From NCBI GenBank assembly GCA_964424335.1, contig CAYRIY010000049.1:1-25913 (forward strand): a DNA stretch of 25,913 nt. Direction: 5' to 3'. Both the position numbers and the translations under genes were made by a program. The notes under the pieces are model-generated. The model was not told the DNA's origin. It was given only the letters and a program-made list of their open reading frames with translations, and searched no databases. This stretch comes from CAYRIY01 sp964424335. GTDB taxonomy: Bacteria; Bacillota; Limnochordia; DTU080; RSA5. Positions 16,234 through 24,048 of the stretch are shown piece after piece (the first letter of the stretch is position 1; each line of letters opens with the position of its first letter).

Positions 16234-18219
16234 TTACGATTCACAAACAAGCATCACGTGCCCGTTGAGCGATGTCACCGAGATTTCGACGTAGCCATCG
16301 CGGTACTCCCAAGGCAGCTCCGTAATTGACGGCGCCAAATAGACCCGAGATGGGCGGGTGGCCGCCTTTACCGCGACCGGGACATCGATGAGTGGAAACG
16401 GGTCGTCGACGATGTCGAGATGTTCTGTCTTGCGTACGGGCGCAAAGCTGATGAGGTGGACAACCGTCGACGTACCTTTCTTTACAACGCTGGTCTCAAG
16501 CAGCGCCGGACCGCCCGCTTTTACGAGCGGATTTGGCAGCAAACGAGCGATGCAGTTGCCAATGATTTGCCGGATCGGCTTGTTCCCATACTTTCCGTAC
16601 GCAGTGAACAAAGGGACGGCGGACGTGATCGCACGGCCCTTTTGGACGATGGCGCTGTAGGGCGACGGTCCGGACGGCGGCGTCTGCACGTGCGAACAGA
16701 AGTGGCGGTAACTTCGTTCGAAGTACGGCTCGACGACGCGGCACAAGCTTTCTGAGCCGTCGATAGGCGTCATGCGATAGCCCTTTTCGTACATGACGTG
16801 GTCAAAATCCGGGATCCCATCCGCAATGGGGCGCTCCGGCCGCAGGTAGGTCGTCGTGTACGGGGAGAGTCCCTGTGCCTCAAACCCCAACTCGGCCAGG
16901 ATCGGCTCACCGTTTTCGTCGATCGCCGCTTGGCCCGACACCAGGAGCGCCCGCCCCGCGTCAAGGTGCGCGCTCAACTTGGCTTTCAGCTCAGGCGTTA
17001 CCGGGGTCGATTCGGGAATGATGACAAGCTCGTAACCGGAGAAATCATCGTCGGCGGTCAAAAGTGAGAACTGGCACCTGAGCTCCTGAAGGGAGCGCAC
17101 GAGCCCCAGGGCGTCCTTCCCCGGCTGATCGCCCAAGCTTGGGTCAATGATGACCGCGATGTCGCTTTGGACCTCACCGCCGACCACCCACGGTTCGCAC
17201 GCTTTGATATGGCCGTACACCTTGCCGATGAGGTCGTAGGTTGCCTTGTCGAGCCGGCCGCGGGGGTGGAGCTGGTCCCCGACGCCATTGGTCATGCCTT
17301 GGCTCAAGATCAAGGCGCACTCGTAGGCGAGCGCCGCCTCGGGCTTTAGGCCGCCAAAATCTCCCCAGCCGCGATGGAAGCGGCCAGTGTGGCTCAGTGT
17401 GGGCAGTCCGAGCGGGCGCACAAATCGCGCCACGTACGGGAAGTAGGCGTAGCCCCAGCCGCCGGTCGGGAGGCATTCGACTTCGATGTGGCGCAGGAAC
17501 TTGCGCTCTTCGTGAAGGTTGGTCTTTGGCCTGCTGTTGTACCAGATCCCGATCGGTTTTCCGCCGGCGCGAGCCTGCGCGGCATCGACAATCTTGTTAA
17601 AGCGCGCTATGTATTCATGGGTCGTCATACGGGCAAATGTTTGGCGATCGCTGGGGTCGGTCGGGTCGAGTTCACTGGCGATCATCTTGTCGATGGCCCA
17701 TTTGGAGGAGCTTGGCCGATCGGGACAGATGTCAAAAAAGACGCCGTCCACCGGCGCGAAGCGATCTAGGATCTCCTCGATCTGTTCGACAAGGTAGTCC
17801 TGATACGGGCTTGCCATGTCGAGGATGTGCCAGCCGGCCGCTAGCGGGCCGCCCCCCTTCATCTGTTTGCCGTCGGGATCGATCGCCACCCATTCCGGGT
17901 GTTGATTGGCGGCGTATTCGTCCAACATCACGCTGATGTAGATCGGGGCCCGGATGCCCCGCTTGTGGAGCGCGTCGATCTGCTCGCCGAGGAGGTCGAG
18001 GCCTGGGACGAGGCCGGGGTGCCGCTCAGGGCGATTCGTGTCGTAGTACAAGTGCCCGTGGTGGCACTTGGCAAAGACGGTGACCGAGTCGACGTGCGCG
18101 CGGGCAAATGTTTCGGCAAACTCGTCCGGGTCGAAATCGACTCCTACGTCCGGGATGTTGGGACCCGTGTGAAAGTCCAGGTGTACGGTTCTTAGTGGAA
18201 ACTCCAATCGCTCACTCAC
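16234..18219 (-). CDS. Glycoside-hydrolase-like protein (GHL6-type TIM barrel with beta-galactosidase trimerisation-like domain)
   Basis: This 661-residue protein has a GTG start at 18219 with AAAGGA about 10 nt upstream; the ATGs just before it run into a stop. It opens with 'RTVHLDFHTGPNIPDVG' (10-26) and a TIM-barrel run 'HVDSVTVFAKCHHGHLYY', 'GIRAPIYISVMLDEYA' and 'DGVFFDICP' (158-166, D163). Acidic residues E246/E248 lie in 'RHIEVECLPTGGWGY'. This is the pattern of the hypothetical glycosyl hydrolase 6/alpha-L-fucosidase-like group. Residues about 350-560 resemble the flavodoxin-like trimerisation domain of GH42 enzymes ('GYELVIIPESTPVTPELK', 'DAGRALLVSG'). A C-terminal beta domain follows. 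There is no signal peptide, so it would act on imported oligosaccharide. The exact bond cleaved is not clear. A LacI remnant lies 62 bp upstream on the same strand. Confidence 0.8.
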   Translation of the reverse strand: MSERLEFPLRTVHLDFHTGPNIPDVGVDFDPDEFAETFARAHVDSVTVFAKCHHGHLYYDTNRPERHPGLVPGLDLLGEQIDALHKRGIRAPIYISVMLDEYAANQHPEWVAIDPDGKQMKGGGPLAAGWHILDMASPYQDYLVEQIEEILDRFAPVDGVFFDICPDRPSSSKWAIDKMIASELDPTDPSDRQTFARMTTHEYIARFNKIVDAAQARAGGKPIGIWYNSRPKTNLHEERKFLRHIEVECLPTGGWGYAYFPYVARFVRPLGLPTLSHTGRFHRGWGDFGGLKPEAALAYECALILSQGMTNGVGDQLHPRGRLDKATYDLIGKVYGHIKACEPWVVGGEVQSDIAVIIDPSLGDQPGKDALGLVRSLQELRCQFSLLTADDDFSGYELVIIPESTPVTPELKAKLSAHLDAGRALLVSGQAAIDENGEPILAELGFEAQGLSPYTTTYLRPERPIADGIPDFDHVMYEKGYRMTPIDGSESLCRVVEPYFERSYRHFCSHVQTPPSGPSPYSAIVQKGRAITSAVPLFTAYGKYGNKPIRQIIGNCIARLLPNPLVKAGGPALLETSVVKKGTSTVVHLISFAPVRKTEHLDIVDDPFPLIDVPVAVKAATRPSRVYLAPSITELPWEYRDGYVEISVTSLNGHVMLVCES

Positions 18220-18281
18220 GATGTCATCATCCTTTCTCCATCCTGAACCGATCAGAGATCGATCGCGGGCGGCAGATCGTG

Positions 18282-18683
18282 CTAGCCGCGACTGGCCGTG
18301 ACGGGGGGCGGGCCGGACGAGCGTCGCACGATGAGTTCCGGTTTGATCTCCACCCGGCTCGGCGACCCCGGCGCTCCCTGGTCGTCGACCATCTGACGCT
18401 CGATCAAAATCTTTGCCGCAATGCGGCCTATTTGTTGGGTTGGTTGCGTCACGACCGTGAGAAACGGGTAGATCATCGCCAAGTGCTCGAGGTCGTCATA
18501 AGAGACGACGCTGACGTCACCAGGAACTTCGATGCCGATCGAGGAGAGATAACGAATGCACCCAAGCGTCAAGAAGTTGTTCGCGCAGATGATCGCTGTC
18601 GGCCGCGGATCTGTGAGCATCAGGTTTTCCGTCGCTCGGATCGTAGTGTAGTCGACGTGAAATGGATTGCAATCAAGTTGGAA
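18282..18683 (-). pseudogene. C-terminal remnant of a LacI-family transcriptional regulator
   Basis: The frame is open from a TAG at 18684-18686 to the stop at 18282. It reads FHVDYTTIRATENLM, then 'LTDPRPTAIICANNFLTLG', 'SIGIEVPGDVSVVSYDDLEH', 'VTQPTQQIGRIAAKILIER' and 'LIVRRSSG'. This is the last third of a LacI/PurR-type effector domain, with the usual DPRPTAI, VPxDVSVVSYDD and L(I)VRxSS signatures. The DNA-binding domain and first two thirds of the effector domain are missing, and no related sequence appears in any frame upstream. The first ATG, at 18620, would give 112 residues. The position just upstream of the glycosidase suggests it once regulated that gene. Confidence 0.85.
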
Positions 18684-18746
18684 CTACGTTTGCCGGAATC
18701 TTCATTGATTCCTGCCAAATCGGATAACCTCAGGCGTTTGAGCGGT

Positions 18747-18785
18747 AATGGCGAAAAACCTGGCCGTGAAGGGTTTTTCGCCATT
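18747..18785. terminator. Bidirectional terminator-type hairpin next to the LacI remnant
   Basis: AATGGCGAAAAACC (18747-18760) and GGTTTTTCGCCATT (18772-18785) are perfect 14-bp arms with an 11-nt loop. The A5/T5 tract inside the stem is typical of terminators serving convergent genes. No intact gene now ends next to it on either side, so it may have served a gene that was lost. Confidence 0.55.
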
Positions 18786-18915
18786 GGTGACCGGAACGAT
18801 TGATCGCGATTTCTTTCCAAATAACACAAAGCGTGCACTTGGATGACTACAACAGAAATAATTCTGGCGCTAAACGAACAAGCGATTGACCCACGATGGT
18901 GAAATGCATTACATT

Positions 18916-18937
18916 CTGGTGCACACTGCTGGTGCAC
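18916..18937 (+). repeat. Direct repeat CTGGTGCAC with 13-bp phasing
   Basis: CTGGTGCAC occurs at 18916-18924 and 18929-18937, and the palindromic core GTGCAC occurs again at 18833-18838. TTGACC (18886-18891) is 17 bp from a weak TTACAT (18909-18914) directly upstream. Binding sites of a regulator over a weak promoter are possible, but nothing identifies the protein. Confidence 0.35.
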
Positions 18938-18993
18938 GCCGCTCGGTCGATGCTCCGATGAGCTCATAACGCAACCAGCTTCATTTTTTGGAA

Positions 18994-19002
18994 TGCTACA
19001 AT
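18994..19002 (+). promoter_or_regulatory. Extended -10 promoter candidate (TGCTACAAT)
   Basis: TG-N-TACAAT matches the extended -10 pattern, with 5 of 6 bases of the hexamer. No good -35 is visible 17 bp upstream, which extended -10 promoters tolerate. Transcription would begin near 19008-19010, a few bases before the inverted-repeat structure at 19012, and would read toward the LacI gene at 19272 with a leader of about 260 nt. Confidence 0.35.
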
Positions 19003-19011
19003 GTCGCATAC

Positions 19012-19076
19012 TGAGTAACAAACGCCGAGACCCCGGTAGAAGGCGTTTTTATCGGAGCCTCGGCGCTTGTTACTCA
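19012..19076 (+). terminator. Inverted-repeat leader structure with two alternative hairpins (candidate attenuator)
   Basis: Arms of 18 nt, 19012-19029 (begins TGAGTAACAA, ends CGCCGAG) and 19059-19076 (CTCGGCG to TTACTCA), pair at 17 of 18 positions. Nested in the first arm, AAACGCC (19020-19026) can instead pair with GGCGTTT (19042-19048), which leads into a T5 run (19046-19050), the form of an intrinsic terminator. The two folds exclude each other. The structure could be an attenuator or small RNA for the LacI transcript, or the terminal repeats of a tiny mobile element. Confidence 0.45.
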
Positions 19077-19140
19077 ATCTCATGGGTATCATTGCAGCAT
19101 TTGTTCCCATGGGACATGTTGCATTCTGTGGCAATAAGTG

Positions 19141-19152
19141 TTACATATGTAA
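19141..19152. promoter_or_regulatory. Palindromic operator candidate upstream of LacI gene
   Basis: TTACATATGTAA is a perfect 12-bp palindrome 119 bp before the LacI start. A second palindrome, TCCCATGGGA (19105-19114), lies just upstream. TTGCAT (19119-19124) is 17 bp from TACATA (19142-19147), so the palindrome would overlap a weak promoter. Autoregulation by the LacI protein is plausible, but LacI sites usually centre on CG, so this site could belong to another regulator. Confidence 0.35.
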
Positions 19153-19271
19153 TATAACATGTCGTGTGACGCGTATTTGGGTCCACATGGCGACGAAATG
19201 GGATGCCTTTCAACAGGCCTGCGATCATTCCGTTTCGTAATTAAACCACATGTGAGAGGGGGTTCCTTTAA

Positions 19272-20312
19272 ATGGTGACACAAGCGGACATCGCGAAGAA
19301 GGCGGGCGTCGCACGGGCGACGGTGTCGCGCATCTTCAACGGTGATTCCAGGGTGAACGAAGAGACCGCGCGCAAGGTGCTCGAGATCGCGGAATCCCTC
19401 GGATACACACACCCTCGCTTTGAGAAGCGCCGTCGTAACCTGACGGTCGTGATCTGCGAGGGAAGCATGGGCACCGACGTAACCGAAGCGCGCTTTTTCA
19501 TGCAGATCATAACCGGAATTTCCGATTACTGCAGGGCTTTCGGCTACGGTACGGAGATCGTTACGCTGCGCCACGAGCAAAACGACCGCCTCATAAGCGA
19601 CTTCAGGCAGATTCTGGCGTCGTCAAAGACCGACGGCGTCATATTGCCGAGCGTCATCCCCATCTCCGAAGGGGTGCTCGGCCCATTTCTCGACGAAGGC
19701 CGTCCGCTCGTGCTCATCAATCGATACTTGGACCAGTTGCCGATCGACTGCGTCGTAAATGATGACCTCTGGGTGGGTCGGTATGCTGGTGAACACCTGT
19801 TGCAACAGGGGCATGTACGCATTGGGTTCATCGGAGGATTCTCCAGGTCGACCGCCATGCGCGACCGATTCAGCGGATTTCGTGATGCGCTCCTCGATGC
19901 GGACGCGTTCGACATCGACTTGTGCTCGTTTCACGAGCACGTGACTGTCGCCGCGGGGCATGAGGGGATGTGTCGGCTTCTCGATCGCAGGGAGCAAGTG
20001 ACCGCTGTGTTTTGCGCCAATGATGAGAGCGCGTTTGGAGCGATCAAGGCGATCCGCGAGGCCGGCTTGTCGGTGCCGCATGACATCTCGGTCATCGGTC
20101 ACGACGGGTTGGTCGACATATGGGAGGACCAGGTGTCGCTCACGACGTTCAAGTTTCGGCTCTACGATCTGGGTTACGCCGCAGCACAGCTCTTATCTGT
20201 TCGACTAGGCAATCCTCAAACTCCGCCTCAGCACCTTGTGATGCGACCATCGTTCGTTGTCGGTAGTACGGTACGATCAATACACAACCATGACAATCGA
20301 GAAAGGGCGTGA
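19272..20312 (+). CDS. LacI-family transcriptional regulator
   Basis: This 346-residue protein starts at an ATG with GAGAGGGGG 9 nt upstream. Residues 3-25 are the LacI helix-turn-helix ('QADIAKKAGVARATVSRIFN'), followed by the hinge helix ('EETARKVLEIAESLGY'). The remainder is a periplasmic-binding-protein-like effector domain: 'DGVILPSVIP', 'GRPLVLINRYL', 'VVNDDLWVGRYAGEHLL', 'AVFCANDESAFGAIKAI', 'VPHDISVIGHDGL'. It is a DNA-binding repressor or activator released by a sugar ligand. The TGA is 6 bp before the start of the binding-protein gene, so the pair is one transcription unit and the bound sugar is probably the same compound or a product of it. Inverted repeats upstream could be its own operators. 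It is distinct from the LacI remnant at 18282. Confidence 0.95.
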   Translation: MVTQADIAKKAGVARATVSRIFNGDSRVNEETARKVLEIAESLGYTHPRFEKRRRNLTVVICEGSMGTDVTEARFFMQIITGISDYCRAFGYGTEIVTLRHEQNDRLISDFRQILASSKTDGVILPSVIPISEGVLGPFLDEGRPLVLINRYLDQLPIDCVVNDDLWVGRYAGEHLLQQGHVRIGFIGGFSRSTAMRDRFSGFRDALLDADAFDIDLCSFHEHVTVAAGHEGMCRLLDRREQVTAVFCANDESAFGAIKAIREAGLSVPHDISVIGHDGLVDIWEDQVSLTTFKFRLYDLGYAAAQLLSVRLGNPQTPPQHLVMRPSFVVGSTVRSIHNHDNRERA

Positions 20313-20318
20313 TCGGAC

Positions 20319-21629
20319 ATGTCAACAATTCAACGTGCGACAAAAAGGTTCGGATTCCGGTACGCTTACGCTTTAGCCGCGGCGGCGTTGCTCGTGACGA
20401 TGCTGGTCAGCGGAGCGATGGCCCAGAGCATCATCCACGCGGTGGACGGCGCCCACGGGCAGCAGTATGTGGACCACGTATCGGAGATGGCAAGGAAATT
20501 CTCGACTGAGACGGGCATTCAGGTCAACGTCATGACCGCAAGCGGCCACCGGGAGCAAATCGCTGTCTGGGCCGCCGGGGGAGCGCTTCCGGACGCGATC
20601 GACATCGTCTCGGACAACGGCCTCGGCTTTTTCCGTCAGGGACTGTTCATGGATTTGACACAGTTCTTTGACCGGGGAAGCCAGCGGCTGGACGATTTGA
20701 TCCCGATCGCCGTCGAGGCATTTACCGCTCCGGAAAACCTCGAGGTGCAACCGGGCGCAGTCTTTGCCTTCCCGAGCTTTCTCCACAACTACAACGCCGG
20801 CTACAACGTTCCGATCTTTGAAAACGCGGGGCTCGTCTTCCCGTCCGAACTCGGTGAGGCTTGGAACTGGGAGACGCTGCGCGACTATGCGCGCAAACTC
20901 ACGATAGACAGGAATTCGGACGGTCGTATCGACCAGTGGGGACTCTTCATTCCCAAGTCGTACCTTGGGTGGGGACCCCTCTTCCGCCACGCCGGCAATC
21001 CGATCTTTGACCGGGATGTCGACCCGACGGCGGCGTTTCTCAACACCGAAGCCGCCATCGAGACGGTCGAGTTCTTGGCGGAGATGACCGAGGGACAATA
21101 CTTCGTCTGGGAAAACTGGCAGTTCTCCGAAGGACGGACCGGCCTATCCTACGCATTCGCCTCCAACACCGCCCAGTTGATGGCGGATCGGCACCTCACA
21201 GTCGACTATGCGCCGTATGCGTACGGTCCTGGCGGTGTGAACGGGAGCGAATTTCAAGTCGCAGCCACCGCGATCAGCAGCACGACCGAACATGCCGACC
21301 TCGTCTGGCAGTGGCTCACCTTCCTGTGGGGCGACCCGTCAAACACCGAGGGCATGATCAACGCAACCAAGAGGATCCCGGCTCAGATTTCAGGATTGAC
21401 CTTGTTTAACGATCTGGCCTCCGATTGGGCGCCCAATATCCACGTCGTGGCTGCGTCCGCGGGACTTCCCGGTTCCGGCTTGAGGCCGATCGTGCGCGAC
21501 AGCCGGATCTTGGGTACCATCTCTAACTGGGTCCATCAGGCGATCGACGGCCAGGTGCCGGCGTTTAGCGCCCTCACGACGGCCCAAGAGCAAGTGGACG
21601 CGATCTTTAGGGAGCTTGCCGCAAACTAA
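20319..21629 (+). CDS. Sugar ABC transporter solute-binding protein (family 1)
   Basis: This 436-residue protein starts at the ATG 6 bp after the LacI stop, with AAAGGG 11 nt upstream. A signal peptide (basic KRFGFRY, hydrophobic AAAALLVTMLV, SGAMA-Q cleavage near residue 36) without a lipobox indicates a soluble periplasmic protein. Family traits are 'MARKFSTETGIQVNVM', 'AAGGALPDAIDI', the central 'YNAGYNVPIFENAGL' and 'WNWETLRDYARKLTID' blocks, 'DRNSDGRIDQWGLF' and the C-terminal 'PAQISGL...F' region. It delivers a sugar to an ABC importer, but the next gene is a secreted beta-helix protein rather than a permease, and a terminator follows 31 nt after the stop. Confidence 0.94.
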   Translation: MSTIQRATKRFGFRYAYALAAAALLVTMLVSGAMAQSIIHAVDGAHGQQYVDHVSEMARKFSTETGIQVNVMTASGHREQIAVWAAGGALPDAIDIVSDNGLGFFRQGLFMDLTQFFDRGSQRLDDLIPIAVEAFTAPENLEVQPGAVFAFPSFLHNYNAGYNVPIFENAGLVFPSELGEAWNWETLRDYARKLTIDRNSDGRIDQWGLFIPKSYLGWGPLFRHAGNPIFDRDVDPTAAFLNTEAAIETVEFLAEMTEGQYFVWENWQFSEGRTGLSYAFASNTAQLMADRHLTVDYAPYAYGPGGVNGSEFQVAATAISSTTEHADLVWQWLTFLWGDPSNTEGMINATKRIPAQISGLTLFNDLASDWAPNIHVVAASAGLPGSGLRPIVRDSRILGTISNWVHQAIDGQVPAFSALTTAQEQVDAIFRELAAN

Positions 21630-21660
21630 AGGTTGAGACCGCATCATCTATGCGGCTGGT

Positions 21661-21692
21661 CAGGGGCCTCAAAATCTGTTTTGAGGCCCCTG
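21661..21692 (+). terminator. Terminator-like hairpin after the LacI/binding-protein operon
   Basis: CAGGGGCCTCAAAA (21661-21674) and TTTTGAGGCCCCTG (21679-21692) are perfect 14-bp arms with a TCTG loop. The hairpin lies 31 nt after the stop. The open frame of the next gene runs through it, which argues that this gene really starts at 21755. Confidence 0.8.
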
Positions 21693-21754
21693 CTTGGTTC
21701 GAGGGCTCGTACAGATCAAGGTGTGCGGAGCTTTGGGAAAGGTGGAGAGAGCGC

Positions 21755-23932
21755 ATGACGCGATGGCGGCTTTGGGTCGTCTTGACGTTTATAATATGGA
21801 GTGGTGTAGCCGTGACACCTGCAGCCGATGCAAGCACCGAGAGGTTTGACCTTCCCGATGCGAGGAGCGCTCGAGAGGCGCTCGTCAACGTGACGCACGA
21901 GACGGATCCCGACACCGTGTATCAGGCATTTAACGAATTTGCCCGCACCCACTTCGGGGCAGAGGCCGAGCCGCTCGTCTACGACCTTTTCGGCGGCGAA
22001 CTCACCGTCATCGAGGAGAGCGCGTGGAGGCACGTCTCGGAGAACTCGGCGAGCCTTGCATGGGAGACGAACTTGCCTGCGACAACGTTTGTCGAGTACG
22101 GCCCGACGCCGGATTACGGCATGACCACGCAGCCGACGGATCGCCCCTACTATCAGCACCTCCATTACCTGCGCGGGCTCGAGCCCGGCAAGACGTATCA
22201 CTACCGCCTGGTAGCCGTCGATGAACGAGGAAACCGGATGGTCACGGACGATCAGAGCCTCACGACGGCGCGGGTGGACGGCGCGGTTTACATTCCCGGC
22301 GAGCTGTCGGGTCCCCCTTACAGGCTCGAAGGAAGCAACGTTACGTACGTGCTGACGGAGGACGTGCATGCGGACGGTCAGGCGTTTGTATTTGCGGGAA
22401 GCAATATCGTGATCGATCTCAACGGTCACGTTGTCACGTTTGCCGAAAACCCGGGCGCCACCGGGACCAACGTGGGGCTTTCGGTGATCGGCAACACGCG
22501 TGAAGGGGGGCCGAACGCCCAAGGCGTTCGGGTCGTAAACGGAACGATCGTTCAAGGCCGCTCGGAAGCTGCCCGGAACAACTTCGCAAACGACAAATTC
22601 AACTGCCTGTCGATCCAGGGTGCGGACGTGGAGATCGCAGGGGTCACATGTGAGTATCACGTGCCTCAGGCCTGGGGGGTCGTCTTGACCAACAGTGCGG
22701 GCGCGATGAAAGTGCATCACAACGTATTCGTGGACAAGGGGACGGGGATCGTCGACCGACACGGACAGGGCGTGCGCCCCCTTGGATTTTTGAGCGCCAG
22801 GGATACGCAAAACCGCTTTGAGATTTACAACAACTTGGTGAAGCGGACCCGGCAAAATGGTCTTCCGCTCGCGACGGCGATTTATCGCAACGAAGTGTAC
22901 GTCGATAGCTGGTCGATCAACTCGTTCGCCATTCAACCTCTATCCATAGAAGGCGTCTCCGCCGGCCGTTACCATGACAACAAGGTGTTTGCCACAGGGT
23001 TTAACGCCTACGGCTTTGGTTGGGCCCACGAAGACTTAGAGATCTACGACAACTTCGTGCACATGCACGGCCTTGACGTTTTCCACCGATGGCACGAGCG
23101 CTGGGGCGACAACAACACGCTTTCGGCGATGCGCGTCACCAATTACGATCAGGGCGGACAGGTGCGAAACAACCTCCGGTACACACGCAACACCATCGTC
23201 CTGCGCGGCCATGACGACAGCGAACTGCGGGGCGTCCAGTTCTTCTCGGACGAGACGATCGCGGGACTCGTCTTTGAAAACAATCACGTCAAGGTCGAGG
23301 CGCTGGACGAGCGGACCAAGCGTGCAGCCGCAGTCAACGTCCAGGGGCATTACCACAAGCCCCAAAGCCTGCCGGTCGTCTATATCGACAACGTGTTCGA
23401 AGGGAACAACATCCTGATCCGGTTCGGCGACGCCTACGGAATAGGGCACAACCACCATTTCATTCGCCCCAAGTTTGTAAAGAGCGGCGACAACCCCGAC
23501 TTTCACACGTTCGTGTTTGATGGGGGCCAGTACAGCAAGGGCCATCTGATCCTCGACGCCGAGTTTGGTCCAGGCACTGCCTATAACGATGTGTACTGGC
23601 AAAACACAAAGTCGGAGAGCTCGTATTCGATCGCTTGGACCTTGGATCTCGTCACGATGCCGGGAGCTTCCGTGACGATCCGAGACAACAAAGGAAACGT
23701 AAGTTTCGAAGGTATTGCAGGCGATGATGGACGTATCGAAGTCCCGCTCATTATGAGCACGATTCGACCTACAGAGTGGAACCCGATGGGATTTGAGCTT
23801 CTCGTGCTATGGAAGGACCGCCACATGGAGGAGCGGTTTACGCCCTATACGGTGTCGGTCGTCTCGGGAGACATCGCGCTCGAGCGGGAGGTCGACATGG
23901 TAGAAAAAACCAGCTTGGTGCTATTGCCGTAG
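21755..23932 (+). CDS. Secreted fibronectin-like/parallel beta-helix protein, putative polysaccharide-active
   Basis: The frame is open from 21650, but that start lies upstream of a terminator hairpin. The ATG at 21755, preceded by AAGGTGGAGAG and followed by a proper signal peptide (TRWRLWVVLTFIIWSGVAV...AADA), is preferred and gives 725 residues. Residues about 85-172 form a purple-acid-phosphatase-N/fibronectin III-like domain ('SASLAWETNLPATTFVEYG', 'LRGLEPGKTYHYRLVAVD'). From about 180 to 620 the chain is rich in right-handed beta-helix rungs: 'GSNIVIDLNGHVVTF', 'GVRVVNGTIVQG', 'FEIYNNLVKRT', 'LEIYDNFVHMHG', 'VYIDNVFEGNNILIRFG'. Such proteins include polysaccharide lyases and glycosidases. 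I cannot name catalytic residues. It is probably exported and may supply sugars to the adjacent binding protein (inference). Confidence 0.82.
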   Translation: MTRWRLWVVLTFIIWSGVAVTPAADASTERFDLPDARSAREALVNVTHETDPDTVYQAFNEFARTHFGAEAEPLVYDLFGGELTVIEESAWRHVSENSASLAWETNLPATTFVEYGPTPDYGMTTQPTDRPYYQHLHYLRGLEPGKTYHYRLVAVDERGNRMVTDDQSLTTARVDGAVYIPGELSGPPYRLEGSNVTYVLTEDVHADGQAFVFAGSNIVIDLNGHVVTFAENPGATGTNVGLSVIGNTREGGPNAQGVRVVNGTIVQGRSEAARNNFANDKFNCLSIQGADVEIAGVTCEYHVPQAWGVVLTNSAGAMKVHHNVFVDKGTGIVDRHGQGVRPLGFLSARDTQNRFEIYNNLVKRTRQNGLPLATAIYRNEVYVDSWSINSFAIQPLSIEGVSAGRYHDNKVFATGFNAYGFGWAHEDLEIYDNFVHMHGLDVFHRWHERWGDNNTLSAMRVTNYDQGGQVRNNLRYTRNTIVLRGHDDSELRGVQFFSDETIAGLVFENNHVKVEALDERTKRAAAVNVQGHYHKPQSLPVVYIDNVFEGNNILIRFGDAYGIGHNHHFIRPKFVKSGDNPDFHTFVFDGGQYSKGHLILDAEFGPGTAYNDVYWQNTKSESSYSIAWTLDLVTMPGASVTIRDNKGNVSFEGIAGDDGRIEVPLIMSTIRPTEWNPMGFELLVLWKDRHMEERFTPYTVSVVSGDIALEREVDMVEKTSLVLLP

Positions 23933-24048
23933 AGAACCGTTCCACGTTGGGCGCTGTCTGCTCCTTTCCCGGTCCACAATGGGTGCAACCTGGTTTGAAG
24001 GCGGTCAGCGACAAGGACTTGCCCGAAGTCTGTCGTAATGAGTGTTCG

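Larger units (their letters stand above)
18684..19271. other. 588-bp gene-free region rich in inverted and direct repeats
   Basis: No credible coding sequence is seen on either strand; the longest reverse frame (18620-19021) has no family signature and overlaps the LacI remnant in another frame. The region holds a 14-bp hairpin (18747-18785), three GTGCAC sites (18833, 18918, 18931), an extended -10-like site (18994-19002), a 65-bp inverted-repeat structure (19012-19076) and two palindromes before the LacI gene (19105-19114, 19141-19152). Its position beside a truncated regulator suggests a deletion scar plus the control region of the gene at 19272. Confidence 0.7.

Noticed and set aside
18620..19021. 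133-codon reverse frame upstream of the LacI remnant, considered as a missing LacI N-terminus
   Set aside because: It carries no HTH or hinge-helix signature, overlaps the remnant in a different frame and passes through the hairpin at 18747.
21716..22936. 406-codon reverse frame opposite the beta-helix gene
   Set aside because: It is Arg/His/Val-rich, has no recognisable domain and is fully covered by a forward gene with a signal peptide and RBS.
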